Source: Xestospongia bergquistia | Taxonomy: Eukaryota; Porifera; Demospongiae; Haplosclerida; Petrosiidae | DNA length: 64,000 nt | Direction: 5' to 3' | Assembly: GCA_963965975.1 (NCBI GenBank) | Contig: OZ014419.1 | Span: forward strand, 4,119,677-4,183,676 | Shown here: one piece after another, positions 46,846-57,569 of the stretch | Layout of the letters: each line of letters begins with the position of its first letter | How positions within the stretch are numbered: the stretch's first letter is position 1 | Position numbers and translations under genes: made by a program | The notes under the pieces: model-generated | Told to the model about the DNA's origin: nothing | Databases searched by the model: none | What the model saw: only the letters and a program-made list of their open reading frames with translations

Positions 46846-48960
46846 TGGTATGGAAGAGGTTTGGAGAGTGAAACAACCTGCAAAGCAATTTGTAAGATAT
46901 TTTACTGAAAGAGGTAACCTCTAAAAATCAGTGAGAGTGACATAGATAGATTAGATGTACAATACATAGATGACTGTTTGATTGATGGATAGGTACATTT
47001 AGACATGTGTGTTACTAATGGACAATACTTAATACAGAAGTAAATGGAAACTGTATTTTTATATTTATAGGACACATATGAAAAACTATGGAAAAAGAGT
47101 CTCAAGAAATGGTATCTCTGCCAAACTAGTCATGATTGCAGTATTATTGAGGAAGTTAGTAGTTGTATTAAAGGGCCTAATATATATTGTTATGAATTGT
47201 TGACTATGTTAGAGGTTCTGAGTCAGAGTGATTTAATTATTTGGCTGGACAGAGCCAGTTAATACAATATCTTGTATCTCTTCTACACACTAGCTTCTGC
47301 TGGAATTAAACTAAAAGTAAGAAAGCAGATATACTGCAATACTGAGTAGTCCCTCTGTCCATTAATCTATCCATCCATTTAAAGCTGTATATTTAGCTGT
47401 TTATTTATTTAGCAGTTTATGTCCTGTAACATAACAATCCATTTAATCACATACATGTACATGTCCCATTATACGCATGTAATTATTCTAAGTTATTCTC
47501 TCAATTTCCATTAGATATGTTCTCTATTATGACATATTCTTCCATAATTATATTAAACAAGTTACAATGACTAATGTGACAATCTTACTACCTCTGGGTT
47601 ACAGTGCTATAGCCGAGGCAGCTGCTACTATCAATCAACTTGGCTTCCTAGACTGTTATTGGTAAAGTGCTGTCTGTACAAGTGAAGGGATGAGGCTCAA
47701 ATATATCCAGGTGAATGTGTCCATTCATACATTGGAACCACCTCTTTACATGTATATGTCCAATAGTGTTATCAACTAAGTTGCCCAATGGTATTTTGAT
47801 GAATAAAGTTCCACTATACCTAGTCACTAATCCATTGTTTGTACATGTACATAATATTATAAACATTACACATGTTAGTGATATATTATAACTATGTGTT
47901 ATTTGTATCATTACATTAGAAACTTCCTGGTGATACTGCTGTGGCTGCAGTGACACTGAAAACTCTTAAAGATCCTAAACCTATTGTAGATAAGGCTCTT
48001 GTTAGAGGTCAACATTGGTATCTACAAAGATCCATTGAACAAGAATTAGTGATAAATATAGTTAACCTAGTGAAAGATATGATGAAGGTATAAACATTAA
48101 CATCTGTACTTGTGCACGTATATGTACATGTACTGGTTAGGCCAAAAGCACATGGTCCTTTAAAGACTGCTGCTATTTTGAAGAACCTATATGGTATCTA
48201 TTCCTTTATTCATAGTGATTTTTACCACTTTATTTGTAATTGTACAGAGTATAATTATAAATATTTAATAGTAGTAGTCTAATGATCTATGAATTATATT
48301 ATATTATATTGTATCCTACCTCTTTATATAGTCTGTACTTAAAGGTCATTTAAAGGATTATTCTAAGTCAACTATTGGACAAGTTGTTATTACATTTGAC
48401 CACGATCAATGAAGAACTCGTAAGAATCTGGAATGTATTATTCCCATACTGTGAGTAGTAGTGTATATGATACATACATAATATATATATCTCTCTCTCT
48501 CATGCACGCACACAAAGTTGTTGTCTTGTAGTCATCTCTGTTGTTGCGCAAAAGGAGTCAAGATGACTCCACCCACCTTCCATTAAAAAAGATGATTGAT
48601 ATGTTGTATAGAGGGATTATCATGTGCTCCAGCTATTCAGTTAGAATGTGGTCATGTTTTCCATCATCAGTGTTGTCATAATGCTCTCAGTAAGAAGTGG
48701 TGTGGACCAAGGATTACCTTCAGGTTTATGTTATGCTCCATTTGTGAGGTAAGAAGCTAGCAGCTGTCAAATTATTTGCATATGTTCATGTTGATCTATT
48801 AATTTATTCTCCATCCATTCTATTATTTCTGGTAGTCCATTCTGTAATCATAAACCTACTTTCACTATACAGGACAAGCCCATAGCTCATTCTTATCTCT
48901 TGGATTTGGCTGTACCCCTGTTTGAGGTCTGTAATAATGAAAGAGCAAGTGTCAGTTACG
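46846..48960 (+). pseudogene. MYCBP2-like RCR-type E3 ligase remnant, copy E
   Basis: Exons on plus: about 46850-47000 (EEVWRVKQPAKQFVRYF, then ISESDIDRLDVQYIDDCLID after a shift); 47072-47316 (DTYEKLWKKSLKKWYLCQ, SSCIKGPNIYCYELLTMLEV, ASAGIKLK, GTAAGA donor, with a TAA inside); about 47515-47830 (ILLPLGYSAIAEAAATINQL, then degenerate); 47920-48087, exactly 56 codons (KLPGDTAVAAVTLKTLKD); about 48332-48450 (LKGHLKDYSKSTIGQVVITF); and the RING exons from 48532. The last part matches the C-terminus of MYCBP2/PHR E3 ligases. The upstream exons I do not recognise, and they may belong to a different or lineage-specific gene. Related fragments recur at least four times to 61.4 kb. Confidence 0.7.
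48532..48930 (+). pseudogene. RING-Cys-relay (RCR) module exons of copy E
   Basis: The exon 48532-48748 encodes HLCCCAKGV, a frame break, then EGLSCAPAIQLECGHVFHHQ, CCHNALSKKW and CGPRITFRFMLCSICE, ending at GTAAGA. The pattern (APAIQL-C-H-FH-x2-CC, GPRITF-F--C-IC) is the hallmark of the MYCBP2/Highwire RING. The next exon from 48873 (DKPIAHSYLLDLAVPLFEV) corresponds to the segment just after that RING. In MYCBP2 this module passes ubiquitin through relay cysteines to Thr/Ser residues. The frame break shows the copy is inactive. Confidence 0.85.
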
Positions 48961-50026
48961 TTTAAAGTATGAGAACCAATCAAATTGTGTGGCTATCACT
49001 TTTCTCCATCTAATTCTATCAGTAAGTACTTTAGTATACCATCTGGAAATATGTTTACTATGTCTGTTACAAATATAAGACTATTTGTCCATCTATATTT
49101 CTTTCTCTCCAGTATTTTATCAACCATCCATTTATTAATGTTTATCCCATGCTTCACCTGCTTTCATGTTTCTACTAGGCAGTGAAACGTCATTTATTGC
49201 AAACATTGTCAGTTAAATGAGTTTTGCAGTCATATAGTTCTGAGAAGACTACTTTACAAAACGATAAAATCCCAAATGCTAACACTGAATATAGCTAGAA
49301 AAAGAATGAACTTTGGTACAACTCATGACCATTTTTCTTTACTTTTTATAGTTGAAGACAAGTTATTATTGAATACCAAAGAAATAGGTAAGGGTCAAAA
49401 AATTATGAGAGATGCGTTAAATAGTTCTTCTGGCAGAGTCTTTCAAGAACAAATATTTTTAAACTGATTTTGAACTAGTCATTTTATAACACATTCTGTT
49501 TTGAATAGTAACACCATAAACTTATAAATAGTATAACAACTATCAATATGTATGGATTAGCTATGACAACTGTGACTACTGCTACACATCTAGTGAGAAT
49601 CTCAAAATACTACTGAATATTGTCTAAATATGTATGTTTAAGGTTTTTATTCAAAGCATGCTAAATATGAGCCTTTAAAGTTGATTAATTTTTACATAAT
49701 AGTTGACTTATAGTATTTATTAATGTTTTAAGTTGGTAAGCAATAGAAAGTATTAGTTAAAGTAAGCTTCAGTAGTACAGTTCTTTGTCTATGGTAAGTT
49801 ATTCCATCTATATGGACATGTGAAAATTAATTTATACTACAGAACTCTTAATAGTTTGTGCACTTTGAGAAACACTAATAGATACACATTGTGACTTTAT
49901 TGTGACGATATTACTGAAGCCATAGCCATAAATGTACTGACATAATGTTACATTAATTAATTTTTAATCAAATAAATGAATTTTGAATATTAGGATAAAC
50001 TTAGTGATGTATGTATTACAATTTCT

Positions 50027-50295
50027 GTATATGTGACCATAAATACGAAAATGGTACCTAACGCGCAAACAAATTTCGAGTGAACACTTGCGTATAAACT
50101 GTTGCTATGCAGCCATCTTAAACAGGAATCTATTAAAATTCATTATGTATCGAGATCAATGATTGACCTTCATGAATACCAAATAACATCGACTTCCTGC
50201 TCAAGATGGATGTGTAGCAACCGTTTCTACACAAGAATTTGTTCAAAATTCACTTGTGTGTTAGGTACCATTTTCGTATTTATGGTCACATATAC
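50027..50295. mobile_element. 269-bp TIR element (MITE-like)
   Basis: The terminal arms 50027-50063 and 50259-50295 are inverted copies of about 37 bp that include ATGTGACCATAAATACG and AAAATGGTACCTAAC, then weaker similarity further in. The ends read GTATATG and CATATAC, so a TA duplication is possible but cannot be separated from the TIR. No transposase. The open frame inside appears accidental. Confidence 0.75.
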
Positions 50296-50879
50296 ATTGT
50301 CATAATGTCCACAATGTCTATTAATCTAGTTCCATATCAAGACTGGCTGTAGATTAAATGCATAACCTATCTAGCTTCATCACACTTTCATATTACTCCA
50401 TCAATCTCTTCAATTGTACTCTCAATAACCTATAATGACATACAAGTAGGTAATAAACTATTATTATTGTTAATCTATTACTTACTGGCGGTATCTGGAC
50501 AGCACAATAAGCCAGGTTCTCCCAAATAACAGCTGTTTCTTCATTACTTAAGCTTCTATAACTGTTCAGAAATAACAGCCACATTCTATTCAATTAACAA
50601 GTACTATATGACTTAACAATGACTATGGAATAACATAAATTATTGTAAAATCTACTTATAATTAATTACTCTTCTCACAATAAACAGTACTGACATCTTT
50701 AAAATTGAGAGTTGGCACAAGTTATCAACAACTACAGAAGGCACTCAAGGCTGACAAGAGAATATACTTGTCGCTCATTAGTTGTCAATTGTATTGGTGC
50801 TTGTCACCAACCATAAATTAAACTACAACTGTAGCTTTACTTTAACTAATAATTTCTATTGCTTACCGACTTAAAATGT

Positions 50880-51700
50880 TAAAAATGGTCATGAATTGTA
50901 CAGAAGTTCATTCTTTTTCTAGCTATATTCAGTGTTAGCATTTGGGACTTTATCGTTTTGTAAAGTAGTCTTCTCAAAACTATATAGATGGGGAAAAAGT
51001 GATAGCCTCATATTTTGATTGGTTAATATATGCGTATAATGGACATGTACATGTATGCGATTAAATGGATTGTTATGTTACAGGACATAAACTGCTAAAT
51101 AAATAAACAGCTAAATATACAGCTTTAAATGGATGGATAAATTAATGGACAGAGGGACTACTCAGTATTGCAGTATATCTGCTTTCTTACTTTTAGTTTA
51201 ATTCCAGCAGAAGCTAGTGTGTAGAAGAGATACAAGATATTGTATTAACTGGCTCTGTCCAGCCAAATAATTAAATCACTCTGACTCAGACCCTCTAACA
51301 TAGTCAACAATTCATAACAATATGTATTAGGACCTTTAATACTACTACTAACTTCCTCAATAATACTACAATCATGACTAGTTTGGCAGAGATACCATTT
51401 CTTGAGACTCTTTTCCATAGGTTTTCATATATGTCCTATAAATATAAAAATACAGTTTCCATTTACTTCTGTATTTAGTATTGTCCATTAGTAACACACA
51501 TGTCTAAATGTACCTATCCATCAATCAAACAGTCATCTATGTATTGTACATCTAATCTATCTTTTTTGATGTCACTCTCACTGATTTTCAGAGGTTCCCT
51601 CTTTCAGCAAAATATCTTACAAATTGCTTTGCAGGTTGTTTCACACCCTAAACCTCTTCCATGCCGGAGAGAGTTTCACTGATGTTAGAAAATACTTGAC
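50880..51700 (-). pseudogene. MYCBP2-like family fragment, copy F part 1
   Basis: Read on minus, 51700-51050 holds the same two exons as copy E (VKQPAKQFV, then ISESDIKKDRLDVQYIDDCL, and SLKKWYLCQTSHDC through LTMLEGLSQSDLIIWL) with the same TAA in the second exon. It then jumps at about 51030 to the sequence that in copy E follows the RING exons. Shared lesions imply the inverted duplication happened after the gene had already decayed. Confidence 0.7.
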
Positions 51701-51797
51701 CATGAAGAAAAAATGTGTGATCTTGAGGTTAGAAGTCAAGACACTAACATTTGAGTTTAAAGGCCATCTTTTAAGCTACAGAACCAACATGTTAACT

Positions 51798-51799
<2 letters not shown>

Positions 51800-51844
<45 letters not shown>

Positions 51845-51896
51845 GTGAGTGAGAGACAGAGAGAGTGAGTGAGTGAGAGAGAGAGAGAGACAGAGA
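51800..51896. repeat. (GA)n microsatellite
   Basis: GA dinucleotides with GACAGA and GTGAGTGA interruptions over about 97 bp. A second, short AG run lies at 53922-53941, and a CCATCCAT/CCACCCAT run at about 53810-53850. Confidence 0.9.
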
Positions 51897-52589
51897 ATAT
51901 TGCAAAGAATTTAGTGATATCATTACCTCTTGAACAGAAGCTAGAACAATTCTCATATCAGCTTTTTCATTATCATCACAATAATAACTAACAGGTAATT
52001 CTTCTATTGAAAAAAAGGAGAGGTCAATCAAAGTACACTAGTCAATGGTAGCACATGGTACATGCAGACAATAATAACTGGCATCATGTATGGCTTTCAT
52101 TATTTCACTGACCAGAATGTGGAAAGTTTAAATATTCAGAGAGGATTACACCTGTGCACATAGCACTTAAAGTAACTAGCTCTTTCTCCAACAGAGACAA
52201 ACACTAAAGAGACTATTCACGTACGTATTCTGATCACATGATTCTGTTTCAGTAGTAACTATAATATGTAATTCGTTACCTAAATTAAATAAATATTATG
52301 TAGATTGATGGATAAATGGCTAGATGGCTGGCTAAATGAACAGATAGATGGACAAATGGATGGGTGCTTATATGAATGGATGGATAGTGTTTGAATGAAT
52401 AGATAAAGAGAAAAGTAAAGAAATGGATTCTATATGTAGTTCAGGAATCAGGGCATACCTGGTATGAGAACCAGTCTAGCAGGAATGTCTATCCAAAGTG
52501 TTCAAATCAGAACATATATGGTCCAAATCAATACCAATTTTTGATGATACAACAGTCTCTGTAGTGGGTGGAGCTTTCCTATTGCCTGT

Positions 52590-53000
52590 TTCTTATGCAG
52601 AATCGACAAAGATGGCCAGTTATCTTCTTCTTGCACAAAACTACATTTAGGAATCAATTCCAAACTTATCTTCTAAACCTGGTCTGGACACTGGACTCTG
52701 AAATATGAGACTGAGGCTTGTTTGCAAGTACGATCAGTTTCAACTGAAGCGTAATGAGTTAGTTTAGAATCTAAAGAGCCATTTGTTTCCCAAGAGATTT
52801 TTAAGTTCTTGTACAGTTGAAGTTACAACAGGAAGTCTACATTGTACCATATCCAATATCCAATGCTGCTACTGATGACTAAAGAAAGCAAGGATAAGGT
52901 ATATTGGTAATGGATGGATGGAGTGAAAATTAATGTGGATTTAAGGATGAATGGATGAGAGGACAGATCATAGATGGGCAAATAGATACAGTACCTTAGG
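52590..53000. repeat. Segment duplicated at 54690-55430
   Basis: Direct duplication about 2.1 kb apart. Shared runs include AACCTGGTCTGGA, TGAGTTAGTTTAG, TACAGTTGAAG, TACATTGTACCA and GGTTGTAGTGAAGC. The second copy is interrupted by a 308-bp TIR element (54912-55219) that the first lacks. Neither copy has a recognised coding frame. Both contain short GATGGATG runs. Confidence 0.8.
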
Positions 53001-53109
53001 TTGTAGTGAAGCAGTAGCTCCTGGTAGTAAATTAGAGACTAAGAATGGATGACAGATTAATGGATCAATGCATACAGTTAAAATGGACAGCTACCTGCTT
53101 CTCATATAA

Positions 53110-53645
53110 TTATTAGCAGCATAATGGTAGGTGGGTGGAGGCATCTTGAGTGCCACACCCACAAAGACATGGGATTCACTCCTTTTATGCGACAACAGAG
53201 ATGATTACAAGACAGTGACTTATTACAAACATAGTTAGCTCTTTCTTGACATTAGGGATCACTACAAACATTACCAATAGCTAACAGACCAGTATTACTG
53301 GTAGTATCACAGAACCCATAAGCATCTTTACCTCCATCTGTAATATAGATAGAACTTTATTCATCTAAGTACCATTGGACAACTTAATTGATGACGGTAT
53401 TGGACATGTACATGTAAAAGAGATGATTCCAACATATGAAGGGACAAATTCACCTGCATATATTTGAGACCTGCCACTTTGCTTGTTAACTTGTACAGAC
53501 AGCACTTTATCAATAACAGTCTGGGAGGCCAAGTTGATTGATAGTAGCAACTAAATTAACTGCCTCAGCTGTAGCACTGTAACCCAGAGGTAGTAGGATT
53601 GTCGCATTAGTCATTGTAGCAAAGCAACTTGGTTTAATATATATG
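53110..53645 (-). pseudogene. MYCBP2-like RCR region fragment, copy F part 2
   Basis: Read on minus, about 53630-53365 encodes a frame like copy E (LASQTVIDKVLSVQVNKQSG, then QIYAGEFVPSYVGIISFTC). Next, 53340-53110 encodes DGGKDAYGFCDTTSNTG, LLAIGNVCSDP, a stop, CQERANYVCNKSLSCNHLCC. The block IGNVCSDPxCQERANYVC is the Cys-rich segment directly before the RING in MYCBP2-type proteins, which independently supports the family call. The RING itself is not found downstream on this strand; copy F part 1 follows instead. Confidence 0.75.
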
Positions 53646-54911
53646 GAAGAATGATACACGAGTCCATGATATATTGATAGACTGCCTTCAGTAGACCACA
53701 GAGATTTCTGTTGTTGTAGAGAATATTGGTCATTGAAGATGGCTAAACTTCTGCTTGTTCTAAGTTAGAATTATTATTCTTTAATATGACTGTTTATCAA
53801 TCTGTCCATCTATCCATCCATCCATCCACCCATCCACCCATCCACCACCAATCTATCCAATTACCACGTTATAGAATTGACTGATGGTTTGTTCCTAACA
53901 TTTTAACAAAGTTGAATTAAAGAGAGAGAGAGAGAGAGAGAGTATACTCTAAAGGAATGCTGAAAAACTTTTACTGAGAGCACTATGACAGACAACATCG
54001 ATAATTGAAAACACTGTAACGGGCCAGTCGGAGAATATGACAGTCCCCTCTGTATAAAACATGATATGACATATTGTCAGCACATTGTTAGGGAGGGGGT
54101 TGAGTCATTTTGAGTGCCACACACATGAAGACACAGATGTCTCTTAACAGTCGAGATCATTACCAATAGATAATAGACCAAGCTATTACTGGAGTACCAC
54201 TGAAGCTTACAGGCTCCACGGTAATATAATAGCGGATACTGTTGCTATGATAATTATGATAATTATGAATGGGCGTAAGTGAGGAACAATTCTATCACGA
54301 GAAAGAAGAAATTGTTATAAAAAATTCTCACGTTCTCGTATATTGGTTATGACAAAACTACCTGGATGTAAAACTTGGCCACGATTATCGAGAGAATGGT
54401 AGATTGAAAGCCTTGAGAGAATTGTCCTGTTTTGCTGTGAAAGACATTGGCCAGGACAATGAAAGATGACAAACCTAACACAGGGATCTTCCGAGCCAAC
54501 AATGATTATGACAACAACCTGGATGTAAAAAGTGATGGCGGGTCTAAGTAAATGCAAAGGCAACGGGAAAGCCTTGACCAACATTGCATGTGTTGTGGGA
54601 CACTGTCTCGGAGGAGAGTCATGCACTAACACAACTTGACAGTGGCTGGCCTTTCAACTAGTTTGCATGGATGTAAAACTTAGAAAAAAGTCTTCTTGCA
54701 CAAACTTACATTTAGGTTCAAATTCCAGACTTATCTACTGAACCTGGTCTGGAAATTGGACTCTGAAATGTGAGGCTGAGGTTTGTTTGCAATGATAGTA
54801 AGATTCAACTAAAATCTAATGAGTTAGTTTAGCATCTAAATAGCCATTTCTTTCCCCAAGATTTTTAAGTCCTTATACAGTTGAAGATACAACAGAAAGT
54901 GTACATTGTAC
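53646..54911. other. Degenerate family fragments and microsatellites
   Basis: 53650-53770 is repeated at 57570-57690 (GAGTCCATGATAT, CATTGAAGATGG). 54090-54190 is a poor second copy of 53130-53300 (TTGAGTGCCACAC, GAAGACA). 54200-54650 holds an unsupported open frame on minus and two internal near-repeats (ATGACAA followed by CTGGATGTAAAA). No intact gene. Confidence 0.55.
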
Positions 54912-55219
54912 CAGTGGCAGAGGAACCTATGGGGCACCAGGGGCACGTGCTCCCCCAAAACTTACAACATGCTCATTGTGCCCCCCAAAAATTATACACT
55001 AAAGTTTGCAATATGTAGAGAATAATAGAAAATACTCATTGTAATTATAACATAATTGTGGCAATTGGGTATTACCACATTCATTGTATATAAAAAATTG
55101 ATGTGTATTTAAGGGATTAAAAGCAAAAACACTCCTCAGCTTCTGCGGGGCTGTGCTCCCCAGACCTTCTCCTTTGGTGCCCCCCCCCCCCCAAATTCAA
55201 ATATGTTCCTCCGCCCTTG
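54912..55219. mobile_element. 308-bp TIR element, hAT-like ends
   Basis: It begins CAGTGGCAGAGGAAC and ends GTTCCTCCGCCCTTG, whose inverse CAAGGGCGGAGGAAC matches at 12 of 15 positions. It is absent from the paralogous segment at about 52855, which gives an empty site. The flanks CATTGTAC and CATCTAAT are only partly alike, so an 8-bp duplication is not clear. The interior has a 13-base C run and no coding capacity. Confidence 0.75.
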
Positions 55220-55429
55220 CATCTAATATTGATAATGATGACTAAATAAAGTAAGGACAAAGGACGTTGGTAATTGATGGATGGATGGACAGATGAATAA
55301 ATGAATGAATGAACAGGTCACAGACTTATGAATGGATGGATTAAATAATGAATGGATGAGAGGCATGTTACAGATGAACAGATGGGTAAACAGATACAAT
55401 ACCTTGGGTTGTAGTGAAGCTAAATGAGG

Positions 55430-56383
55430 TATAGTAGTTTGGTAATAAATTAGAGACTAACGGTGATGAAAAAATTTCAACAGTCTCTACTGTTGGTCCA
55501 CTACTAAGTACACACTCCAAAAACCAAACTATAAAATCTAATAACATTGACATCATGTTGACACTGAGCTGGACAATGTTTTAAGAACTTGAAGGACTGT
55601 AATATCATATGTAATTATATAAGATACATGTACAAGTACATGTTATGTGATTGTCACCTGGCCTTGAATAAAGAAAATTTGGAACTGGTCCTGTTTTGTG
55701 GATACTACTCACGATTACCTGTTGAATACTGTGTAAAAATCCTACACCCTGGGTCCTGAAATACTCATTTCTCCCTCATAGCCAAGGGTAAAAGGACCAA
55801 AAAAAAATTGAGTTATGTAGATCACTTCTGTTCTGGTTTCAAGGGTTCTGGGAACATTAAATTGACAAAGTTGCTGTTTATATACTAATCAATCAAATTA
55901 TCCTTTGTGCGATCCTATAGTTGTGTCGTCCTATAGAAGGTAACCATAGCAATGATTAATAAAAGGTATCCATAGTAATTATCATGATCATTTGTATCTG
56001 TTGTAATCACTGTGCAAGAATAAATTAATTGTTGTCATGGTAACTACACTGAATGTGTATAAGAACTATCCCCTGAGCCACTGGACACACCAAATCTGAT
56101 CAACAGGACAGACTTGTTTACAGAAAACACAACATCAGTCACAGATCATTACATTACCTGGTATCCTGAAAGTATTCTAAATCATTTCTGTATGCATGAC
56201 TGAGAATTACATGGATGTTATCTGAAAATATTCTAATAATATTGATATAAGAATTCATCTACTTTTATACACACCAATATATATAAAACATTATCTGAAA
56301 TCATATATTGGAAAATCCTCAACAATGCTTCTCAATATGAACTTGTAAACAATATACCAGTGGCTAATAATAAGGTGGAACAG
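55430..56383. other. Non-coding stretch
   Basis: No gene recognised. A short duplicated motif, AAGGTAACCATAGCAATGAT and AAGGTATCCATAGTAATTAT, lies at 55940-55990. A small minus open frame at 55368-55556 has no family features. Confidence 0.5.
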
Positions 56384-57449
56384 TCGTGATGGTGGCCTAT
56401 CGTCTCGGGGAGAAGGGGGCCTATCGTGCTTTGGAGAAGGTGGCCTACTGTCGCTGGGAAAAGGGGGCACATTGTGACTTAAAGAAGGTGGCCTATCGTC
56501 GTTGGGAGAAGGGGGCTTATTGTTCATGGGAGAAGGTGGCCTATCGTCGCTGGGAAAAAGGGACCTAGTGTTGCTGGGAGAAGGGGCCATCGTCTCTTGG
56601 AGTAGGTGGCCTATCGTGGCTGGGAGAAATGGGGCGTATTGTTGCTGGCAGAAGGTGGCCTATTGTGCCTTGGAGAAGGTGCCCTATCGTCGCCAAGAGA
56701 ATGGATGCCTATTGTGCCTGGGAAAAGGTGGCCCATCGTCGCTGGGAAAGGGGGCTTGGGAGAAGGTGGCCTATCTTCGCTGGGAGTAGGGGGGCCTATT
56801 GTGCCTGGGAGAAGGGGGCCTATTGTGCCTGGGAGAGGGCGACCTTTTGCGCCTGGGAGAAGGTGGCCTGTCGTCGCTAAGAGAAGGAAGGCCTGGGAGA
56901 AGGTGGCCCATCGTCGTTAGGAGAAAGGGGCCTATTGTGCTTGGAACAAGGTGGCCTATCGTCGCTGGGAGTAGGGGGGCTATTGTGCCTGGGAGAAGGT
57001 GGCCTATTTTCGCCGGGAGAAAGGGTGCTTATCGTGGCTCGGAGAAGGTGGCCTATCGTCGCTAGGAGAAGGGGGGCCTATTATGCCTGGGAGAAGGTGG
57101 CCTATCGTCGCTGGGAGAAGGGGGTACCATTGTGCCTGGGAGAAGGTGGCCTATCGTCTCCAAGAGATGGGGGCCTATTACGCCTGAGAGAGGGTGACAT
57201 ATCGTCCCTAAAAGAAGGGAACCTATCGTCGCTGGGAGAAGGGGCCTATTGTTCCTGGAAGAAGGTTGCCCATCGTCGCTGGGAGAAGGGGAGGGCCTAT
57301 CGTGGCTGGAAGAAGGTGGCCTATCGTTGCTGGGAGAAGAGGCCTATTGTGCCTGGGAAAGGTGGGCTCTCGTTGCTGGGAGAAGGGAGCATATTGTGCC
57401 TGGGAAAGGTGGGCTCTCGTTGCTAGGAGATGGTGGCCTATCGTAGCTG
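56384..57449. repeat. GC-rich 24-25-bp minisatellite
   Basis: About 40-45 copies of a purine-rich unit close to GGTGGCCTATCGTCGCTGGG then AGAA, alternating with a GGGGGCCTATTGTGCCTGGG type. The alternation of TCGTCGCTG and TGTGCCTGG units gives a secondary period near 49 bp. It is far more GC-rich than its surroundings. All frames on plus are Gly/Leu/Trp-rich and minus is Pro/Ser-rich, as expected of any such repeat, so I do not call a gene. It runs directly into telomere-like repeats. Confidence 0.93.
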
Positions 57450-57569
57450 GGTTTAGGGTTTGGGGTTTTGGGTTTGGGGTTGAGGCTTTAGGGTTAGGGT
57501 TAAGGGTTTTAGGGTTCAGGGTTAGGGTTTAGGGCTAGGGTTTAGGGTTAGGATATAGGGTTTAGGGCT
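57450..57569 (+). repeat. Interstitial telomeric sequence (TTAGGG variants)
   Basis: About 120 bp of TTAGGG and TTTAGGG hexamers/heptamers with variants (TTTGGGG, TTCAGGG, GCTAGGG), all G-rich on plus. TTAGGG is the metazoan telomere repeat. The tract lies directly after the minisatellite and is followed at 57570 by a paralog of 53650-53770, so it is internal to the chromosome in this assembly. Confidence 0.93.

Larger units (their letters stand above)
46830..51700. repeat. Large imperfect inverted repeat with deleted right arm
   Basis: 46830-47480 on plus matches 51700-51050 on minus. 48970-49345 matches 51010-50880, and 49726-49780 matches about 50870-50830. The right arm lacks the equivalents of 47485-48965 and 49345-49725. 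The arms thus form a palindrome in which one side is shortened. The spacer, about 49.8-50.8 kb, contains a 269-bp TIR element and no recognised gene. One possible exon on minus at 50485-50593 (RMWLLFLNSYRSLSNEET, ending at a GTAAG donor) is unassigned. Confidence 0.8.

Noticed and set aside
50102..50305. 67-codon open frame as a gene
   Set aside because: It lies within the 269-bp TIR element and ends in its terminal repeat.
51792..52031. Ser/Leu-rich minus open frame
   Set aside because: It is translation of the (GA)n microsatellite.
54315..54632. 105-codon minus open frame
   Set aside because: No family motif. The sequence contains internal near-repeats and sits among degraded duplicate fragments.
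56291..57532. Several overlapping Gly/Trp-rich and Pro-rich open frames as genes
   Set aside because: All three plus frames and one minus frame are open because the 24-25-bp GC-rich minisatellite lacks stops. There is no independent coding evidence.
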